From Lagopus muta (Eukaryota > Chordata > Aves > Galliformes > Phasianidae), in contig NC_064437.1 in assembly GCF_023343835.1 (NCBI RefSeq), positions 16,115,501-16,179,500 on the forward strand: a stretch of 64,000 nt of DNA, read 5' to 3'. The first letter of the stretch is position 1. Each line of letters opens with the position of its first letter. The translations under genes were made by a program, and so were the position numbers. Positions 60,501-64,000 of the stretch are shown one piece after another. A model generated the notes under the pieces. The model did not search any database and had not been told where the DNA came from. It saw nothing but the letters and a program-made list of their open reading frames with translations.

Positions 60501-63500
60501 AGTTTTCTTGGCTTTTATCATAAATTGATTACTTTGATTTTGACCTGTACTAAACAATAATTCCAAATTTTTCTCTGCCTTTCAAGACACTATCAATCTT
60601 TGCTCCTTATTCATGAGAACAAATTTGGCTCCTCAACACTGAAGGTATGTACCTGTAGTCACTTCTAGAAGTGCTTTAACTAACAGGTATTTTGCACAAA
60701 TCTGCCTACTGATTAAATTCTATTCAAAATAGTTGTAGAGAAGTGGTAATTCAAAATGCCTTCAAAAATTCACCAAATAAGTGATCTGCAAGTCACACCA
60801 CGCTAGTGCAAATCAATTGTCAGTGTCCTATTCTGCTAAACTCTTTAAGAATACTCCAAAATTAAAATTCTCTGAGCCATAAATTTATGTTTAAGAGAGC
60901 TGGTATCCATCAGTAAGCGTTCCAAGAACAGATTGCTGGGTATCTAAAGACTGCTGCCAACCAGTACATTAACTGACTTGGTGCTGTGCCTCAAGACTGG
61001 AAACACTGTGTTCAGTGCTATCTAGGTTCATGTGGCTGGCCATTATGTTCAGAAAAATAACATTTCTTAGTTTGGATCAGTCTTTTCTGTCTGTTTTGCA
61101 GAGAACAGCTAACTACTGTGGGGGCATTTTGTCACAGATAAGAGGCATGATAGTTAAAGGAAACGGTTTACCTTGCTTTCACTCTGTTGTCATACAGATT
61201 TCTGCAGGCTGGAACGGAATCTACAGCTGTGTTCTTGTGTTCCTCTTTCTGAAAGGGGAAAGCATGTATGATATTTGCTTAGATCCTGAAACTAACTGAT
61301 AGTAACCAAAATATTTCAAGTTCAGGAAGGACTGCCCAAAAATACCTCAACATTGAATAACAGAGGTTGCAAGGGACTTCTGGAAGTCATGTAGTCCAAC
61401 TGTTGCTCAAAGCAGATGCAGCTAGATCAGACTGCACTGGGTCTTGTCTAGCCCAGTTTTAAATACCTCCAAAGGCAGAAATAGTACATTGCCCCTAGGC
61501 TACCTGGTCAAATATTGGGTCATTTTCTTTGTATCTGATTGGAATTTCCCATATTGCAGCTGTTGGCCATTGCATCTCATCACTGACACCACATCTTCAA
61601 AAAAGTTTGGATCCATCATATAGGCTTCTATTACGTTTTTTAAGAAATGGGCCGATACAGGAAGGTATGCCAGTTTGGCACTTCAAAAAGACATCTTGCA
61701 ATGAAACCAAATAGGAATACAGAAGATCCTGGATTATTTTGTTTTTATTTGTTTGTTTTTATTTGCTTCTTTCCCATACTGATTCCAATGGTTCACAGAA
61801 ATACCAGAATTTCTGCACAGCTGCCCCCAGGAAGAACACAGAGCAAAAGAAAATGTTTTGTAATTTTCTGTCTGGCCTTGTGCAAAATGAGAGTAAACTA
61901 ATTAGAAGAGCATAAGTGGCAGAAAGATGGCCAGCCTGCTCTGTAATTGGCCTGGAGAGGACTTCTCTAATATGGACACTGAAAGTCATAGAGTAGAACT
62001 GCCTGGGGAGAGATTCCAATCCAATATGCATATGCTGTCCCTGGGTATGGAATGAGGAGGAGGCTTCTAAGTTACTCACTGCTGTAGTCAGTAGGGCTGC
62101 CCAGCGGTGTTCTTTGATACAAAAACTTTGAGATACACCAGAGGTTTCAATAAACCTTGTAGTAACTCAGCATTTCAAGGGACAAAAATGAGTTTACAGC
62201 CCCCATAGTACCTGTTCTGTGGCTTGTGAGAGTCGGAATACTGTAGGTCAGTATTGCAGAATAACACAATTCACTTTGTTTGCTTTCCCACAGGGATCTC
62301 CCACAGAGGCACTAACTCTTGTAATCTACATTGTTTCAAATATATGTTTAAATGACAACAACAACCAGCAACAAAGAGAGAAATACATAATACCCCCATG
62401 TGGCTTACATTCTTCATGAACTGCAAAGGAGGAGAAGTGCTCACCTCCCTTGGCACTTCCTTTGGAGCATACAGGGTGCAGGCAGAAAATACTACTGCAT
62501 TAGTATCCCTTGTGGGATGAGATCTGATACTGCTGGCTGGAGCTGAAGTGCTTCATTGCTGCACTAACAGAGAAAGAACAATTTGGGACAACTAAAAGGG
62601 GGAAACAAGACACTCTAACTGAGTGATCTCTTCAAAGAAACTGTCAGAAAGATACTGGACTGTGACTCCTATTTTTAGCCAGGAGTCATACTTAAAGTCT
62701 ACTGTTAATCTGTCCTCTTGGTCAGTTAATACCAAACGTAATTAATGGTAGACATTATAAAAATAAACAAAACCAAAGAGCAAAACCCAAACTGAGTAAT
62801 GATAGCCACAGTCATTTAGTGTGACAGATAAGCTTTGATCCTTCAATCTTAGTAATGGACCCTGTGGTAGAGCTAAGTGTTTGATGGAAACAAATGGAAT
62901 TAAAACACAACCAGTGTATTGTAAGAGCCTGCTGTAACTGGACTCCTAAAATCTTTTGCCAAAATGTCATTTGATCATCAAAACAGTCTACTCTATCCTT
63001 GTCTCAGCTGCTTGGAATATAAAATGCTGATATGCAGTTTGTAATACAGGTGATCTGAGAGGCAAGAATAACATAATATCACATACAATGCTGCATGTAT
63101 CACGACGATGTGTGAAGTCTCCATTTTTAGCTGCATTTCTTCATTATGTCTGTTGAGGTTTTTTACTCTCTTCACAATTAACAAATTCCAGGAACAATGC
63201 ACGGTAATCTTCATTCTATACATATTCAAAATATTTGCTTACATGCATGTAGTGCACATTTACATTTCTTCTTGAATTGTCTAATTTTACAAATCAGAAC
63301 AATTCTGAAGACAAATTTGTTCCTTAATGATTTGTGTGAAACTTCTCTTTATTTGCTCTTTTTGTTTTAGTTTAAGAGAACATCCCTGAATATGCATCTT
63401 TTGGTCAGTAAATTAGCTACTACTGCTTCTGAATTTATCCATGAAGACAACTTATTTGTCAAGTGTTACTTTTGTCACAAATTGAGTTGAGATCCTGTCT

Positions 63501-63713
63501 CTGATTAAAGCTGTCTCTTGAGCACATTAGAATTGCTTCTCACATGTAGATCATAGAAAAATGGTATCTCATTCTGAATAGTGATTGTGAATTTGAGAGT
63601 CAACTAGGAGTTTAGATATTATGCAGTCAGTAATTAATTATTATTGTTTTGTGTCCTATCAGGTGGAAATCCTTGACTGGAAGACAAAGGAACAATTATG
63701 CTTCTTAGATAAG
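54580..63713 (+). CDS. TECR: Very-long-chain enoyl-CoA reductase family (TECR-like), first two coding exons, continues past the window
   Basis: Exon 1 (54,580-54,606) encodes MGGRAGFFE, with A at -3 and G at +4 of the start and a GAG|GTGGGT donor. Exon 2 (63,663-63,713) follows a CCTATCAG acceptor and encodes VEILDWKTKEQLCFLDK before AAG|GTAAAA. Both junctions are phase 0. The segment matches human TECR (M-KHYE|VEILDAKTREKLCFLDK) at 14 of 17 residues, from memory, and TECRL at only about 9. The exon 1/2 break also falls at the same place as I recall for TECR. This is the start of the ubiquitin-like N-terminal domain; the steroid-reductase-like membrane catalytic part would lie beyond 64,000. 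TECR reduces trans-2-enoyl-CoA in the ER fatty-acid elongation cycle. The extended N-terminus and the location beside GCLM leave open a paralogue instead of TECR itself. Confidence 0.85.
58707..58736 (+). repeat. (TTTG)n microsatellite
   Basis: About six perfect TTTG/TTGT units followed by a T-run. The near-perfect units suggest it is polymorphic. Confidence 0.9.
61345..61510 (-). mobile_element. CR1 LINE 3' fragment, minus strand
   Basis: The plus strand reads the reverse complement of the CR1 3' region: AGAGGTTGCAAGGGACTTCT, then GTCATGTAGTCCAACTGTTG, GCTCAAAGCAG and AATACCTCCAAAGGCAGAAA. It lies antisense within the TECR-family intron 1. It is diverged, and its ends are approximate. Confidence 0.82.
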
Positions 63714-64000
63714 GTAAAATAAAAACCTGCTCAAAACATTAGGTGACTATTTACAAATTGCTAGCTCTTTTTAAAGCAAAGTTAATGTTTGTGAAAAGTA
63801 TTTTGATAGCCCTTCTTTGGCATTAAGGAGACAATAACTGTTCATGCTTCTTATGCTTCATACTCATACCTCTTGTGCAAAGAGCACAATTTCACTTGCT
63901 TCTCTAAGATGGTGCCAGCTGTCCCTTACTCATTTAGAGGCCATCAAACTGTCACTGCTGCTGTAGTAACACTGAGTACTGCCACAGTAGCTGCCTCTGA
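63714..64000 (+). other. Start of TECR-family intron 2
   Basis: Intronic sequence after the donor at 63,714. No further exon is recognised before the window ends. Confidence 0.6.

Larger units (their letters stand above)
54607..63662 (+). other. Intron 1 of the TECR-family gene, 9.1 kb
   Basis: The 5' part is still CpG island; the rest is AT-rich. It contains a CR1 fragment and a TTTG microsatellite, listed separately, and a poly(G) run at about 60,014-60,023. A frame at 55,774-56,133 (119 codons) is open but unrecognised. Alternative first exons cannot be excluded. Confidence 0.6.

Noticed and set aside
1-64000. CRISPR arrays, operons, prophage or bacterial defence systems
   Set aside because: The window is a vertebrate chromosome: spliced genes, CR1 LINEs, CpG islands and an intron-bearing nuclear tRNA. 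No regularly spaced repeats of the CRISPR type were seen.

Overview
This is vertebrate nuclear DNA, almost certainly from a galliform bird and most likely chicken. CR1 LINE fragments are the main repeat, there is a Galluhop-type mariner remnant, genes are split by short AT-rich introns, and three GC/CpG-rich promoter islands sit in an AT-rich background. Gene order and orientation, DNTTIP2 then GCLM, both on the minus strand, match human 1p22, which in chicken corresponds to chromosome 8. The species call is inference; the gene calls rest on reading exons codon by codon.

Left part (1-34,147): no protein-coding exon could be supported. It holds an old CR1 carrying reverse-transcriptase and 3'-end sequence, an opposed CR1 endonuclease fragment, a deleted mariner, a 324-bp solo LTR with a clean 5-bp target duplication, a 57-bp sequence present twice 1.2 kb apart, and a near-perfect 26-bp-stem hairpin. 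At 30.3-31.0 kb a CpG island contains an intron-bearing tRNA-Arg(TCT) gene. By human synteny this stretch should lie in or just upstream of BCAR3, but no BCAR3 exon was seen.

Middle (34,148-43,110): DNTTIP2 on the minus strand, seven coding exons giving an intact 801-residue frame, ending in the Fcf2-type pre-rRNA processing domain. Its CpG-island promoter lies at about 42.4-43.1 kb. Next (43,807-53,724): GCLM on the minus strand, seven coding exons giving an intact 271-residue frame, the modifier subunit of glutamate-cysteine ligase (glutathione synthesis), with a long 3' UTR.

Right part (53,110-64,000): a two-kilobase CpG island between two divergent genes. GCLM is read leftward. A TECR-family enoyl-CoA reductase gene is read rightward; its first two coding exons (9 and 17 codons) fall in the window, separated by a 9-kb intron, and the rest lies beyond the right edge. 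An NRF2/small-MAF-type antioxidant response element sits 39 bp upstream of the GCLM start codon, inside the shared promoter.

I see no sign of an undescribed multi-gene system. The items most worth following are the TECR-family gene at this locus, the shared GCLM/TECR promoter with its ARE, the unexplained hairpin at 29.3 kb, and the duplicated splice acceptor in DNTTIP2.
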